A stretch of DNA of 64,000 nt from positions 238,008,843 through 238,072,842 of the forward strand of contig NC_090989.1 of NCBI RefSeq assembly GCF_041146395.1, given 5' to 3'. A program made the position numbers and the translations under genes. The stretch comes from Eulemur rufifrons. Taxonomy: Eukaryota; Chordata; Mammalia; Primates; Lemuridae. The first letter of the stretch is position 1, and each line of letters begins with the position of its first letter. Below are positions 40,572 through 54,436 of this stretch, one piece after another. The notes beneath the pieces were generated by a model, which searched no databases, was not told where the DNA came from, and saw only the letters and a program-made list of their open reading frames with translations.

Positions 40572-40878
40572 GGGCCAGGCTCATGCCTGTAATTCAAGCA
40601 CTTTGGGAGGCTGAGGCAGGAGGACTGTTTGAGGCCAGGAGTTCAATATCCCGTCTCTACAAAAAACCAAAAAACAAAAATAAAAGAAAGAAAGAAGAAA
40701 AATTAGCTGGGTGTGGTTGCACACATCTGCAGTCCCAGCTATTCAGGAGGCTAAGGCCTGATCAAGGAGGATCACTTGATCCCAGGAGTTTGAGGTTGCT
40801 GTGAACTATGATGACACCATTGCACTCTAGCCCAGGTGACAGAGTAAGACCTGTCTTTAAAAAAAGAAAAGAAAAAAA
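40572..40878 (+). mobile_element. Alu SINE with left-arm deletions
   Basis: Opens 'gggccaggctcatgcctgta', missing the 'gcggtggctca' part of box A region, and jumps from 'caggagttcaa' to 'tatcccgtctctac', dropping 'accagcctg'. Linker is AAAAC/AAAGAAAG-rich. Similar words flank it: 'gaaatgaacatt' before and 'gaaatgggcatt' after. Confidence 0.9.
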
Positions 40879-40890
40879 GAAATGGGCATT

Positions 40891-43821
40891 TAAAAAATGG
40901 AGGAACGCTTTCATGATTTAAAACATGCTTTTTTATAGTCACAGTCTTCAGCAGTTAGGTGGCCTTAGACCATCTAACTTTTTTAATGTAACAAGTCATG
41001 ATATACTGATTAGAAAGAAACCACTGGGAGTTCGGTTTTCAAAACAGAGAAATTATACCAAGAATCTATACCTCATATTCCAGAACACAAAATGTTCAAG
41101 TTCAATGCCTCTGCATACTTAAGTTACCATATGACAGAAACAATACAGAATTTACAAAAAATAATTTAGGATAAAATTTAAAAGACAGAGCTTTTAAATT
41201 TAAGTTTGAAACATGGTACTGAAGAGTTTTAACTAGAACAAAAGAATGAAAGAAAAGAAACTTCAAAGCAAGTAATACTTTAACTTAAATAAAAGTCAGC
41301 ATTTCCAGTGTTAAATTTGAAACAATTATCAATACAATAAGAGAATTGTACAATCTGTTCACTATTTCCTTAAGCAAAGCCCAAAGGTCCTGCTTATTAA
41401 TAAGAAAAGTATTTCTTGTTTAAAAATTTTTAACTGCCACAAATTCTGTGGTATATTCTTTCCCAAGTTCTGACTAGAATCCTGTAAATCCACAGAACTA
41501 GATCACCATACAACACAGCACAACGCTAAATACCACAATCTATCACCAGCATTAACTGCTCCCAGTCCTAAGACTTTAATTTCAACAAGGCTACAGCTCA
41601 GAGACTGAAGACTGGTAAAGTTCTCTTTCAGCAGGCATAGACACGGACCACATATTTTCATACATGCTGGTGCATATAACAAACTGTTTGCTACCCCAAT
41701 CCTAAGCATGTCCAAGACAGGATTTCTAAGTTAGTCTGTAAAAATTCTACTCCATGTATTTTTACAGAAAAAGCCCCAAATTATTTTAGACCAATCCATG
41801 AAGATTAAGTGACCAAAGCACAAGCAGGTTTTCCACAAGCCATAATCTGTTGAAAAACTCTGAGTAAAAGGAAATCCTACAAAATTTTGCTATCACAACA
41901 CCAGACCATCAATTTCCATTTCACAGATGAAATATTTCAGTCAAAACTGCAAAGTCATTCAGTATTAGTGTATAATTACTGGTAAAGACATGTGCTTTTA
42001 AAAACACCTGAAACTTTTCTTCCTTCAAAGTACACTATTTCTGCAAAACACAAAGTGGATGATATTTTTAAAATATTACTATCTGTTCACATGCTACATG
42101 GTAGAAAACCTGATCTCTGTAGCAGGTCCTCAAGATAAAACTAAACATTAAGTGGTATGCTGCGGTAGGTCTACTTTCCAATTACTAGAAGTAAGCATAC
42201 AAGAGATATAATTAGTTATGACACTGGGACAGGCATGCATGTTTCAACACACACGCAGCTTAAAACAAAGTTTCTGGCATTATATGACAGAGGACTTAAA
42301 CCAAAGACTCAAAGAAAGGTTATGAAGTGTGTGTTGCCTTTTTTTTTTTAATTTAAAACTTGCCACATCAAATTATTTCTTTTACGTTATAAGCATATTT
42401 TGATTTGTTTAAACATCTCTTTAAAGATTTCTCAGGGGAATAAAAACCACCCTGTGGCTTTCATTGAGCCTACAGATTATGGAAGTAGACTTCATAAAAT
42501 TCATTTGGTTTAAAAAAAAATCCTCTTCCAAAGACGACTGCATGTTTGACCAAACATATTTAGGAAATTTTGATAGTTCTAGTCATAGGTTTCTCAATGA
42601 GGAATAAACCACTAACTTCTAAAACTAAAATATACAAAGCAGTACAATTTCATTTTGACAATTAAAAGCTTGTCCAAGATATATCAAGATACCCCAAAAC
42701 CATAACCATTGAGCAAGGTTTTAAAAATTAAAACATGAAATAATTAAATAAATCCATCAGTAAGTCACAATTCAATTAGGGTCATATATTCCTTAATAAA
42801 GACAGAAAAAATGAAAAGATCATAATAATACACCTGAGAATCTACACAGCAGCATGTGCAGTAGACGTGTAGTTTACTACAATAAAGTATGATTAAGCTC
42901 ATATGATACATAAATTCAGGAAGCTGGAGGGACATATTATATGTATACATTCACATAAAAAATGAAATTCCGTAAGAAATTTCTGTGTCCAATCTCAAAA
43001 GGTTGAAACAAATATTCCAAAACATCCCTTTTCTAAGGAAAGGTCTCTATTCAGTCAAAGATTTTATGAAAACGAAACCTAAGGTGCAGTAGCTTATAAA
43101 AACACAACAAAACTAAAACTCTCATAAAGATATTCTCAGAAATACTCAATATTAATAAATGCTGCCTTGTCCCTTACTATCTGATCAAATAATTTCTTTT
43201 GTTGAAAATTAACCTTGAAAAAGAGGTTTTAAATAGAAAGTTCCAAAATATCAAGGTAAAGAGAAGGTACTGAAAAAAGGAGGTAGACTTCAAGTCTGAC
43301 AGCTTCCACCTCCCAAGTCATATACTGTCCTCAATCTGCAAATTAAATTCCATCAATGAAGTCAGGTGCAGTGAAGAGGAGGTATTGTGAATGGGTGTTG
43401 GAAACATAAAGCTTGTAATTAAGTGCATTCTTGAGTATAATAATCCACCCTGGAACAAGATAAAACATTCATAACCTATCCAACGTAAAGCAGCTAGACC
43501 TTATACTCCCACAGGAGTTACAGTACATGACAATGAAGTATGAACCAAATCCCATCTCATGGGCCAAATGGTCCATGAAGACAGCACCCGCGGTCCCTCC
43601 AAAGACAGCATTAATTATGCCCTCAGGTCTTGGTCCAGCAGAGCCTTCTACCTTTTATTAATAACAGGGCCTGCTAAGAGCCCTCTCCACTTTCACAGAA
43701 CTATATAGGAAGCCTAGTATACTAGTTATGAAAGACTTTTGGATTTGGCTACACGGAAACACCCAGGAGATTTCAGCTAATCAAAGAACAGCTGACCCTA
43801 ACGTTTATAGGTTGGTAATTT
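40891..43821. other. AT-rich non-coding sequence
   Basis: Nearly 3 kb with no repeat or gene that I recognise. The 70-codon minus frame at 41503-41715 has no support. Confidence 0.45.
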
Positions 43822-44086
43822 CTAGTCCAGAGTGCACCAAAATCCACAATTTTTTGAGCACTGACATCATGCCACAAGTGGAAAATACCACACTTGACAT
43901 CATTGCTTTCAGATGGTTCAATGTCCCCAAACTTTGTTTCAAGCATCAAATAAATTATTTAAAATATTGTATAAAATTACCATCAGGCTAGGTGTATAAG
44001 AAACATAAATAAATTTCATGTTTCACCTTGGGTCCTACCCCCAAGATATCTCATTATGTATGTGCAAATATTCCAAAATCTGAAAA
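43822..44086. mobile_element. Tigger-type DNA transposon fragment
   Basis: 'gcaccaaaatccacaatttt' and 'tttgagcactgacatcatgc' at one side and 'aatattccaaaatctgaaaa' at the other resemble the element at 18495. Its far end is cut off by the Alu starting at 44087. Confidence 0.6.
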
Positions 44087-44242
44087 GCTAGGACTACAGG
44101 TGCACACCATCATATCTAGTTAATTTTTTAATTTTTTTGTAGAGACAAGGTCTTGCTATGTTGCCCAGGCCAGTCTTGAACTCTTGGCCTCCCAAAGTGC
44201 TGGAATCACAGGATACACGCACCAGACACCACGCCCAGCTGC
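44087..44242 (-). mobile_element. Alu fragment, antisense
   Basis: 'ctaggactacaggtgcacac', 'gtagagacaaggtcttgcta' and 'cctcccaaagtgctggaatc' represent part of an inverted left arm and linker. Confidence 0.88.
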
Positions 44243-45734
44243 TTTTACATTTTTAGTAAAACATTATTATGAGACCTGTAGATTACATGCAAAATTCGCA
44301 TTTTATGCTGTGAAGAGGTTATAAATGAACTGGAAGGAAGTTCAACAATAGATTTTTCTAAGAAAGCAATAACACTTTTCTTCACTGATAACCAGGAAGT
44401 CAAAATAAAGAAACTGAGTAGTGCTAGCTCAAACCACAACTTGTAGGAATTCAAAAACAAATATTAAAGCACAAAAAAATAAAACAAAATCATATTCCCC
44501 CTTCAGCAACTACTTTTTCCTTTGACTTCTGTCAAATACCAGTATGTGTAAGACTGCCTCATAAATAGTTCATGTGCACAAATTTGTACTTCACTAGCTT
44601 TCTCATTTCTAATGTCATAGTATTTGTTTATGCCCCCACCCCCACAGATTTGCTCAACTAAAAGAAAATATACAACATAGGGTTATGTGCCAACCCCTCT
44701 AATTTCTAGCCTAAGAGCTATATATAAAATTGTTTAATATCATGAAGCACTCATGTAGTCTCACATCTTGGTTAAAACTTTTCCTGATATTCTTTGCCTT
44801 CAGAAGCCTTTTCATGCTACAACCTATAATAATTTTACTCAGAAACTACAGAATTTATCAGGTACTTACCACATAGAGCTGCTTGCATATGACTACAAAA
44901 TAATAACAGAATTTGGTCAGAGGAAAGATGTTTATAAGTACACATGTAGGTACACATGAATCTATGTATGCATAAAATCTCTTACCAATTCTTCTATAAG
45001 TAAATCAGTTTTTGTGGATTTAAAGAAGTTCCATAACTGGTGGGGAAAAAAAAAATCAACACGTCAAAGTTGTCATCTCAGGACACTGTACTTCTTTCAA
45101 CAAGGCTATGGTTGTTACAAACATTTCTAGAATTCGTCATTTGTAAATACTTCTAGAGCCAACTTGTAACCTATATGTGAAAAATCAATTTTGCCTTTTT
45201 TTAAAAAATCAAAAATAGAATTATTTCGCTTTATCACCCACTAAGTTCATCAGGCTTAACACCAAAAGATTTCTGGATGATTCAGAAAATCAAGACTTAT
45301 GTCACAGAAAATTTGCCAGCACCAAGGATACTTACAGGAATTAGACACAGGCTGTCTAAAGTCAATGTCAAATGAAGAGCTCCAAAAACACTTAGAGCTG
45401 TGACATCATTACTACATGATTTTCTACAATGACAATTTTATAAAAAGTAATACTTCCTTGTATCTGCTTATTTGTGGTTTTCAAGTTTCCTTAGTGTATT
45501 TATTAGTATATTAATTATTCCAGTGCTTCATTCAACTTTATGAATCCTGTCAAACATTTTATTACTATTAATAACCTCTTCAAATGTTATAAAACTTCAT
45601 TTAACTTGAGGGTATTTAAAATTAGTACATAACTAGACTTTCTTCCAAATTCTAAATATACCATTTTTTTCCCTATGAGTGCCTTCAAAACTGCATATAT
45701 CATAATTACAAAATGGCACTATAAAACTTAGTCA
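44243..45734. other. AT-rich non-coding sequence
   Basis: A MIR/L2-like antisense scrap lies near 44860-44880, where a donor-like 'gtaagtacc' on the minus strand occurs. No gene recognised. Confidence 0.45.
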
Positions 45735-45795
45735 TAGCAGTGAATTCTATCGTATGTGAATTATATCTCAATAAAGCTGTTTTAAAAAATTTAAG
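45735..45795 (+). mobile_element. L1 LINE 3' terminus scrap
   Basis: 'gtatgtgaattatatctcaa' then 'taaagctgttttaaaaaat' is the old L1 3' end, also seen at about 54408. Confidence 0.7.
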
Positions 45796-46561
45796 TCATG
45801 GAAACCTAAAGAATCCAGTTAAGCTTCACCAAAAAGCCTGAACTATTCAAAATGAGGGGAAAAATTATTCAGATTAATCAAAAGCCCAGGTTACCCCAAA
45901 ACAGACCAGTCAGGTAGTAATTTTTCAATCACTGAAATAGCTCATATACCTCTCACACGTTAGCATAGGTACAAACGGCCCCAACACAAGTGCTCTTTGA
46001 ACTTCAGATACTTAGAAACTCTACCAGAGGTTGAATGTTAAGAAATATACGTAGATACATATATTCTCCACTATAATGTCTCACTCTGAACTCAATATGA
46101 GATCTGTGTAATTTTCTGAATAGTGGGAAGAGATTTTACACTCTGACCAGTAGTCCCACCACTTGATTGCTCAAAAGCACAAAATCTGTGAAACAGCCTG
46201 ACTACAGAGATACATTTTATTCTAAACAAAGTTAATCACCCTGTCCAGATCATGCTCAATCCAGTCTCAACTTTTTTGACTGCACAATGTTCCCCTTGCA
46301 TATGTACTATGATACCATGCACACTATGCAACACAAAAACAGAAGAAAAAGATGAATCAAATTTCTAATGTATATTCTCCCACATATTATGATTTCTGCA
46401 CACCCCTTGGAATGTTTACACGTCCTGGAAACCACTATTCCAACTGACCTAAGCATAAGCAATGCAGAAAAGTGCAGCAGCAGATGCCATAACTCTCCAT
46501 GGAATAACTAAGAGATGACAAACATTGATAAAGAATCAGTTCATGATCACAAGGTCAATTA
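45796..46561. other. AT-rich non-coding sequence
   Basis: Nothing recognised. Confidence 0.5.
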
Positions 46562-47310
46562 TATGTGGTATATTCATTTATTCATTGTTTGTTGAGTGTT
46601 CCCCCTGTCAGGCACTACTACAGATAGTGGAAATGCAGAAATTAACAAGACAAAGGACCTTGTTCTTTGGGGCTTGTATTACTAGGGGGGAGGGGAGAGA
46701 CAATAAACTATCTAAAAACAAATAATAAACTATATATAAATAAAAAATTAAATATATTTTCAAGTGGTGATAAATGCTACAAAGAAAAAAAGCAGAGTAA
46801 GAGGTCAGAGAAACATACACTGTGGGGACGTGGCTGGGAAGGTTGTCAGGAAGATCTCTTTAAAGGGGTAACATCTGAGAGGAGACTTAAGTGAAACAGG
46901 GGAGGAAGAGGACCATCACAGGCAGAGAGGAAAACCCCATGCAAAAGCTTGGCCAAGTTCAACGAACAGCAAGATTAGCATAGCTGGAAGAGACAGCAGT
47001 GGTAGCAAACAATGGAGAGCTGAGCAGGGACTGCACATCACATACCCTTTTCAGTTACGGTGAGGAGGTGGGATTTCACTTCAAGTGTGACTTCACTGGA
47101 AGATCTTGAGATAGGAAGTGATCCCTCTGTGGAGAGTAGCCTGGGAGTAGTGGGCAGGGGAAGAGGCACTAAGCCAGTTGGAAGGTACTACAGTGTTCCA
47201 GAGGACTGTGTTTTGGACCAGGGTGACGGCAGTGGAGGTAGTAAATGGATGGTCATTGGAAGGCAGATTTGATAGGACTGCTTGGTAAGTAAGGGGTTCA
47301 AGAGTGGGAG
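46562..47310 (-). mobile_element. L2 LINE, antisense, long fragment
   Basis: Inverted L2 3' region in order: 'ttcattgtttgttgagtgtt', 'gtcaggcactactacagata', 'ggttgtcaggaagatctctt', 'acatctgagaggagacttaa', and near the end 'ggaccagggtgacggcagtg'. About 750 bp is retained, making this one of the longest L2 pieces here. Frames on either strand are decayed. Confidence 0.8.
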
Positions 47311-48317
<1,007 letters not shown>

Positions 48318-48328
48318 AAGAATCTTTA

Positions 48329-49162
48329 AAATCTAGTCTTAACCCTTACTTTATAATGGAAAAGAGAAGTAGAAAGTAACTGAGGAAATTTTCTGACACA
48401 CAGAAAATAGATACAGAGATTAAACACACACATACTCCTTCGGCTTCTAGAGCAGTTTATTCTATCTACATATAAAGCCAATCTCAGATTAAGATATTTC
48501 TCTGTAGGGTATTTAACAAACTTTTTCTTCCAAGTATTTAAGAACTAGTTTCAAAGTCTTTTTATTTTTCTTACAATGTACATCCTTTCCTACCATTTTC
48601 ACCTACCCATATACAAAACACATTATGTTTAAGGTAGTAAGTAGCATGAGGTAACCCCCAAGAAATTTAAAATGAATGAAATGAGACTGCCATCTGCATA
48701 AAATCCATAAAAAACCAAACAGATGCAAAGTCACCTTAACAACTAGCTCCCAGGACAGTAGACTAATATGGGCTTGAGAATATTAACATATCCAAAGAAA
48801 AAGGAATTTGTCAATCAGAAGGGTAATGGAAGCAGAAAAAAAGCAAGAGGGGTAAACGTTGTCAGTGCTCTTCCAAGTACAGTCCAAGAAGAAAAGGAGT
48901 TCAAAATGTGCACTGTCAACAACACAGGCCACTGAAAAGGTTTTTTGCTATAGGGGAAGTAGGCCTCCAAACCTCCCATGCCTCCCCTAATATTCTCTGC
49001 TCAAATTCCAAGCTCATAAAGAAGCAACATTAGATAATAATTTGACCCCCTACTTATATTTGCCTGCAAAGAAGAGAACGTGCTAATCATGCCAATGAGT
49101 ACATGAGTATTCCACCTCAGATGGTATACAGATATATACATGCTCACATGGCATGCATGTAC
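48329..49162. other. AT-rich non-coding sequence
   Basis: Nothing recognised. Confidence 0.5.
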
Positions 49163-49178
49163 TTGTGTGTGTGTGTGT
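49163..49178. repeat. (TG)n short microsatellite
   Basis: Eight GT/TG units, uninterrupted. Confidence 0.85.
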
Positions 49179-50123
49179 AATCTCCACCCCTCAGTTGGGG
49201 AACTGAATGAGCCCCTGAAGAGGTTATCTTTTTCACAGGTATACTAACAAAATCAGGTTTCTAAGCATACAAAGACCAGAGACAGACCATGCACTAGGGT
49301 TATTCTCTTAAGAAAATGAGTATCCTCCTGCCAATGAATTTGTGCTCCTTACTATGAGGGTGATAGTTTCTACTTTATCTGTAATATCTACAGCACCTAA
49401 TACAGTGACATATATACCACAGAAACTCAAATGCTTGTTAAATTGTTATACTCTAAAATAATTACAAGTTGTGTTATACTTTGGAAAATGAAGGTAACTA
49501 GACCCTCCATGCCTATGCCAAATATACAGCTTGATCATCAAAACCTAAAAATTTTAAAAAGCATTTTTTAGTTTTATCAAATCAGTACACAGTTGTCTAA
49601 TGTTATTTCATGCAAATCTGCAGCAAGTTATTCTACAAATAGTTAGCAAACATCCATACTTGCTGGCTACTAACAGATTTATTACTTTGGCATTTCTGTA
49701 CTTTCAGGAATATAATTTGACAGTAGTATTAGTAAAACATTCAGTGATACACTCAATATTCATCCACACATCCATAAATATATCTAAACCACAAAAAACA
49801 ACATACTAGGTATTACCTACTACAGTATAAAAGTACATTAGTATTAAACCCTCCCCTCCCCTCCCCACCCCAAAAAAAATTCAGTCAACCATAGTATTCT
49901 GCCTTCTACCCTCTCCCATAAAGAATTTGCTATCAGGTTCTCACGGATGCTGCTTCTGTCTCTCTCTCACACACACATGCATATACACTAACTTCATTAG
50001 ATCTAATTATCACTGTCGTCTGTATACAAAAATGTCATGTCAGTGATGGTGCTGTTTACAAACGCAAGTGAAGCTGTGAAGACCAATGCACCTTTGTGTC
50101 AAAATTTTTCTATTTATTTATTA
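49179..50123. other. AT-rich non-coding sequence
   Basis: Includes a C-rich 'cctcccctcccctccccacc' tract near 49850. No gene. Confidence 0.5.
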
Positions 50124-50250
50124 TTTTAGAGACAAGATCTTACTATGTTGCCCAGCTGAATCTGAAATTCTAGAGTCAAGAGATTCTCCTGCCTCAGCCT
50201 TCTGAGTAGCTACGACTACAGTAGCTAGGACTACCATAGCACCTAGCCCT
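50124..50250 (-). mobile_element. Alu-like monomer fragment, antisense
   Basis: 'tagagacaagatcttactat', 'gttgcccagctgaatctgaa' and 'cagccttctgagtagctacg' are inverted Alu/FLAM-like words. Very worn; an internal 'gtagctacgactacagtagc' duplication is present. Confidence 0.75.
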
Positions 50251-51819
50251 TAACATAAATATTTCTTACAAAGGACATTTATCAGGTGAAAAATTTGTTT
50301 CAAGACCTGGTAATACTTCTGAGCTTAAAAAAATATTTCTCTACTTTTTCATATATTTTAGAATAAATGTGCTCTGAGGCAAAATTAATGTTTTAAGTCT
50401 ACCAAAAATTAATTCATACAGATATGTTTTGTTTCCAATCACCATTTGAATGAGAGAAAAATCTGAAGTATCACATTGTACTTCCAGAAAACTACCTGTT
50501 AGCTTGTGTTGATAGAATGAACTTCCCTAATCTACTCTATAGTGAAAGGTGTATTACAGGGAAATTAGATACCACAGGACAGAGAACTGAGTGGCCTTTG
50601 AGTAGCTGTGTTGTTTCAGTTAATTATGTTCCCCAAACCATGTAATAATAGCATACATGACTTTGTCAGTCCATATATATAAAACATACATATAAGCACA
50701 TGTCAAAACATGCTAAAAAGAAGTGACATTAATTTTTTGTTCCACATGAACAAAATATGTCATTAGGTATAATGATATTTATATGTAACCAAACACCACT
50801 TGTCTGTTAAACATAAAATTTTCTGCCATAACATTTTTTATAAATGGTTAAAAATCCTCTATAGAATTTTCAAAGGGAAAACAATAAATCCCCAAAATAT
50901 GTCATGAGGTATCATTTTTAATTGGCTAATTACTGTTTATATATGTAAACACTTATGAAGAAAAAAATACATAGGCTCCACATATAAATTCGATCAGTTA
51001 GCCACCTAATAGCTGATGCTGACTAGATAATGAAAATTCAGTCTAAAATAACTGGCACAAGGCCAAAAACAGACAATGCAGTTAAGCTAAGAATGGTCCA
51101 TCGGAATATTAGAAAAGCAATTACTTAGATGAAAATAAATATAGGTCTTTATTAGCATGAATAAAGAGAAAATTAGAACTTTAAGGAAACAAATATTTCA
51201 TTTAATTTAACAATGATGCAACATAGCTGCCTCCAAATTAAGTTACCTTTCATTTGCTCTCAAGTTTCTCTAATTCAACGATGAGGTATTTTAATTACAA
51301 AATTTGCCAGGTAGACTGTAAAACAAGCTCATGTTTCCAAACACCCCATGCCAGATTTGAACATGGTTATTTATTTAAAACTTAACTGGACCAGTTATTT
51401 TGGGTTTGGAGATCATACAATAATTTTTAGTTTTATCTCTGTTGGTGTTTTTTGGAGTCATGACGGGATGTCTAGGAAGACAAATTTTCTCAATAATGGT
51501 TTTTTTCCCTTTCCTTTGGAGGTATTTATAAAACCAAAAACAATTATTTCTGGGTACTTAATTCCACCCTCCAGGGTATAAAACGTGTCTCTTATCGTAC
51601 AGAACACCTAGAATGCTTTTAAACTCAATGATAATTAAGAAACATCAAAGTAAAACCAGGGTATTTCACAGGGAACTAGGAGCTATCATCTTTTGGCTAC
51701 TGAATGACATATTTCTTGTCCCCTGGAGTACCACCAAGAGTTTTTTACCTAAACAATAGAATGTTCTTTCTTGATGTAGCCTTTCCTCTTCTGAGGATCA
51801 GATAAATCTGAGCTTTAAA
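50251..51819. other. AT-rich non-coding sequence
   Basis: No gene or repeat recognised over about 1.5 kb. Confidence 0.5.
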
Positions 51820-51884
51820 AGTAAACTGCTAAAGGCAACAAAAGCAAGAACAGAAAAATGGAACTAAATCAAACTTAGAAACTT

Positions 51885-52093
51885 TTTTAAAATTTTATTT
51901 CAGAATATTACAGGGGAACAAAGGTTTTGGTTACATAAATTGCTTTTGTTCTATTTGAGTCAAAGTTGTAAGTGTGCCCATCACCCCGATACTGTGCAGT
52001 GTACCCATTAGGTGTGAATTTATTCATCCCCTCCTGCCCTTCCACCTGCTTGATTTCTGATGAATGTTATTTCCACATGTGCACATAAGTTTT
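51885..52093 (-). mobile_element. Short strepsirrhine L1 3' end inserted in older L1
   Basis: About 209 bp, antisense, with the tail visible as a T-rich left end and then 'tttcagaatattacagggga', 'tgtgcccatcaccccgatac' and 'cccattaggtgtgaatttat', the 3' UTR type I associate with strepsirrhine L1. A perfect 14-bp target duplication AAACTTAGAAACTT flanks it (51871-51884 and 52094-52107). The flanks join to restore the older L1 text. Confidence 0.88.
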
Positions 52094-52374
52094 AAACTTA
52101 GAAACTTCTGTGCAGCAAAAGCAAAGGAAGCAATCAACAGAGTGAAGAATGGAAAACATATTTGTAAACCATATTTCTAATAAGGGATTAATATCCAGAA
52201 TATATAGACAACTCCTAAAACTCAACCAAAAAAAAATAATAATAATAATCTGATTAAAAAATAGGTGAAGGACTTGAATAGACATTCCTCCAAAGATATA
52301 CAAATGGCCAACAAGCATGAAAAGATGCTCAACATCACTAATCACCAAGGAAGTACAAATCAAAACCACAATTA

Positions 52375-52795
52375 AGACCAGGCACAGTGGCTCACGCCTA
52401 TAATCCCAGGACTTTGGGAGACCTAGGCGAGAGGATCACTTGAGCCCAGGAGTTCCAGACCAGCCTGGGCAACATAGAGAGACCTCATCTGTACAAAAAA
52501 TTTAAAAAAAAAAAATTAGCCAGGTGTGGTGGCATGTGCCTGTAGTCCCAGCTACTCAGGTGGCTGAGGCAGGAGGATCACTTGAGCCCTGGAGTTGGAG
52601 ACCAGTCTGGCAACGTAGCCAGACCTGGGCAACATAGCCAGACCATGTCTGGTGTGGTTATGTGTGCCTGTAGTCTAGCTATGAGGAGGCTGAGGTGGGA
52701 GGATGCTTAAGCCTGGGAGTTCAAGGCTGCAGTGAGCTATACTCACGCCACTGTACTCCAGCCTAGGTGACAGAGTAAGATCTTGTCTCTTAAAA
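52375..52795 (+). mobile_element. Expanded Alu, about 420 bp, inside L1
   Basis: Begins 'gaccaggcacagtggctcac', passes one left arm, the A-rich linker and the start of a right arm, then has an extra block ('gcaacgtagccagacctggg') before a second right arm ends 'gacagagtaagatcttgtct'. The extra partial arm makes it longer than the usual 280-330 bp. It splits the L1 at 51820. Confidence 0.9.
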
Positions 52796-53290
52796 AAATT
52801 AAAAATAAATAAAATTTAAAAAATTTAAAAACTACAATGAGATATTACCTCACACTTGTCAGAATGGCCACTATCAAAAAAATTAAAAATAGCAAGTGTT
52901 ATGACAATGTGGAGAAACTGGAACCCTTTGTGCACTGTTGGTAGGAATGTAGCCACTATGGAAAACAGTATGAAAGTTTCTCAAAAAATTAAGAAGAGAA
53001 CTGTCATATGATCTGGCAACCCCATTTATGGGTATTTATCCAAAAGAATTAAAAGCAAGATCTTCTAGAGATATTTGTATACTTATGTTCACAGCAGCAC
53101 AATTCACAATAGCCAAAAAGTGGAAGCAATCTAAACGTCCATCTATGGATGAAAGGATAAAGAAAAAGTGCTATATATATGTACAATGGAATATTATTCA
53201 GCCTTAAAAATGCAAAAACTTCTGTTACATGCTACAACATAAATGAACCTTGAGGACAATATGCTAAGTGAAATAAGCCAGAACAAAGTT

Positions 53291-54436
53291 GTAGGACTCA
53301 CACTTTTCAACTGCAAAACTTAATACAAAGCTACAGTAGTTAAGACAGTGTAGTACTGGCACAAGAACACACACATGGATCAATGGAACTAATAGAAATT
53401 TCAAAAATATTTATGGTCAATTTTCAACAAGGATATCAAGATAATTCAACAGAAAAAATTAACTTTTCAACAAATGCTGCTAGGAAAAACAGATACTCAC
53501 ATTCAAAAGAATGATATTGGACCCCTACCTTTTCCTATATACAAAGGTTTACCCAAATGGATCAAAGATCTATGAATCTGCCCAGAAGGAGCTCATAAGA
53601 CACTTAGAAGAAAACACAGGGATAAATCTTCATAACCCTGACTTAGACAATGGTTTCTTAAAGAGCATACCAAAAGCACAAACAATAAAAGAAAAAAAAA
53701 ATAGGTAAGTTGGACTTCTCAAAATTTAAAACTTCTGTGCTTGAAAGGGCATGATCAAAAAAGTAAAAAGACAACCCACAGAATGGGAGAAAGTATTTGC
53801 AAATCTTATTATCTAATAGAGGACTTGCATCCAGAATATATAAGGAGCTCTTATAACTCCACAATAAAAAGACAAATAACCCAAATGAAACATAGGCAAT
53901 GGAGACATTTCTCTGTTCTACAGAGAAGGTACACAAATGGCCCAGTAAGTACATGAAAAGATGCTCAACATCACTAGCCATCAGGGAAGTGCAAATTAAA
54001 ACCACAACGAATTACCACTTCACACTCACTAGGATGGTTAAAATAAAAAGACAGACAATAACAAAAGCTGACAAGGATGCGAACAGACTGGAAGACTGAC
54101 ACACTATTGGTAGAAAAGTAAACTACAGTTGCTTTGGAAAACAATTTGTAAGTTCCTCAAAAGTTTAAAGACAGAGTTACCATGTGACCCAAAAATTCTA
54201 CTCCTAGGTATATACCCAAGAAAAATGAAAATATATATCCACAGAAAGCTTGTACACAAATGTTCAGTGCAGCATTACACCTAATAGCCAAAAAAGTGTG
54301 AACAACTCAAATGTCAATTAATTTGGCAAAAGGAGAAATAAGAGGTGGTACATCCACAAAATGGAATATTTTTAAATGTATATTTTAAGTGAGTGAATTA
54401 TATGGTATGTGAATTATATCTCAATAAAGCTAATAA
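53291..54436 (+). mobile_element. Second old L1 LINE piece, sense
   Basis: Starts earlier in ORF2 than its neighbour ('acaaagctacagtagttaag') and runs to the 3' end 'gtgaattatatctcaataaa'. It repeats part of the region already present in the previous L1 ('gatgctcaacatcactagcc'), so it is a different copy, not its continuation. Stops and frameshifts break the frame. Confidence 0.87.

Larger units (their letters stand above)
51820..53290 (+). mobile_element. Old L1 LINE, 5'-truncated, interrupted twice
   Basis: Sense L1 from the C-terminal part of ORF2 ('caacaaaagcaagaacagaa') through 'gatgctcaacatcactaatc' to 'gctaagtgaaataagccaga'. The reverse transcriptase frame is broken by stops and frameshifts and only its last part is present. 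It is interrupted by a minus-strand L1 tail (51885-52093) and an Alu-like unit (52375-52795). It stops at about 53290, where another L1 piece starts. Confidence 0.88.

Noticed and set aside
44868..44899. Strong minus donor 'tatgtg|gtaagtacc' with an acceptor-like 'attttgtag' 23 nt upstream.
   Set aside because: The sequence lies in an old MIR/L2-like 3' end whose consensus itself resembles a donor.
52067..54005. Minus-strand frames of 100 and 115 codons.
   Set aside because: They are antisense readings of L1 ORF2 sequence, not genes.
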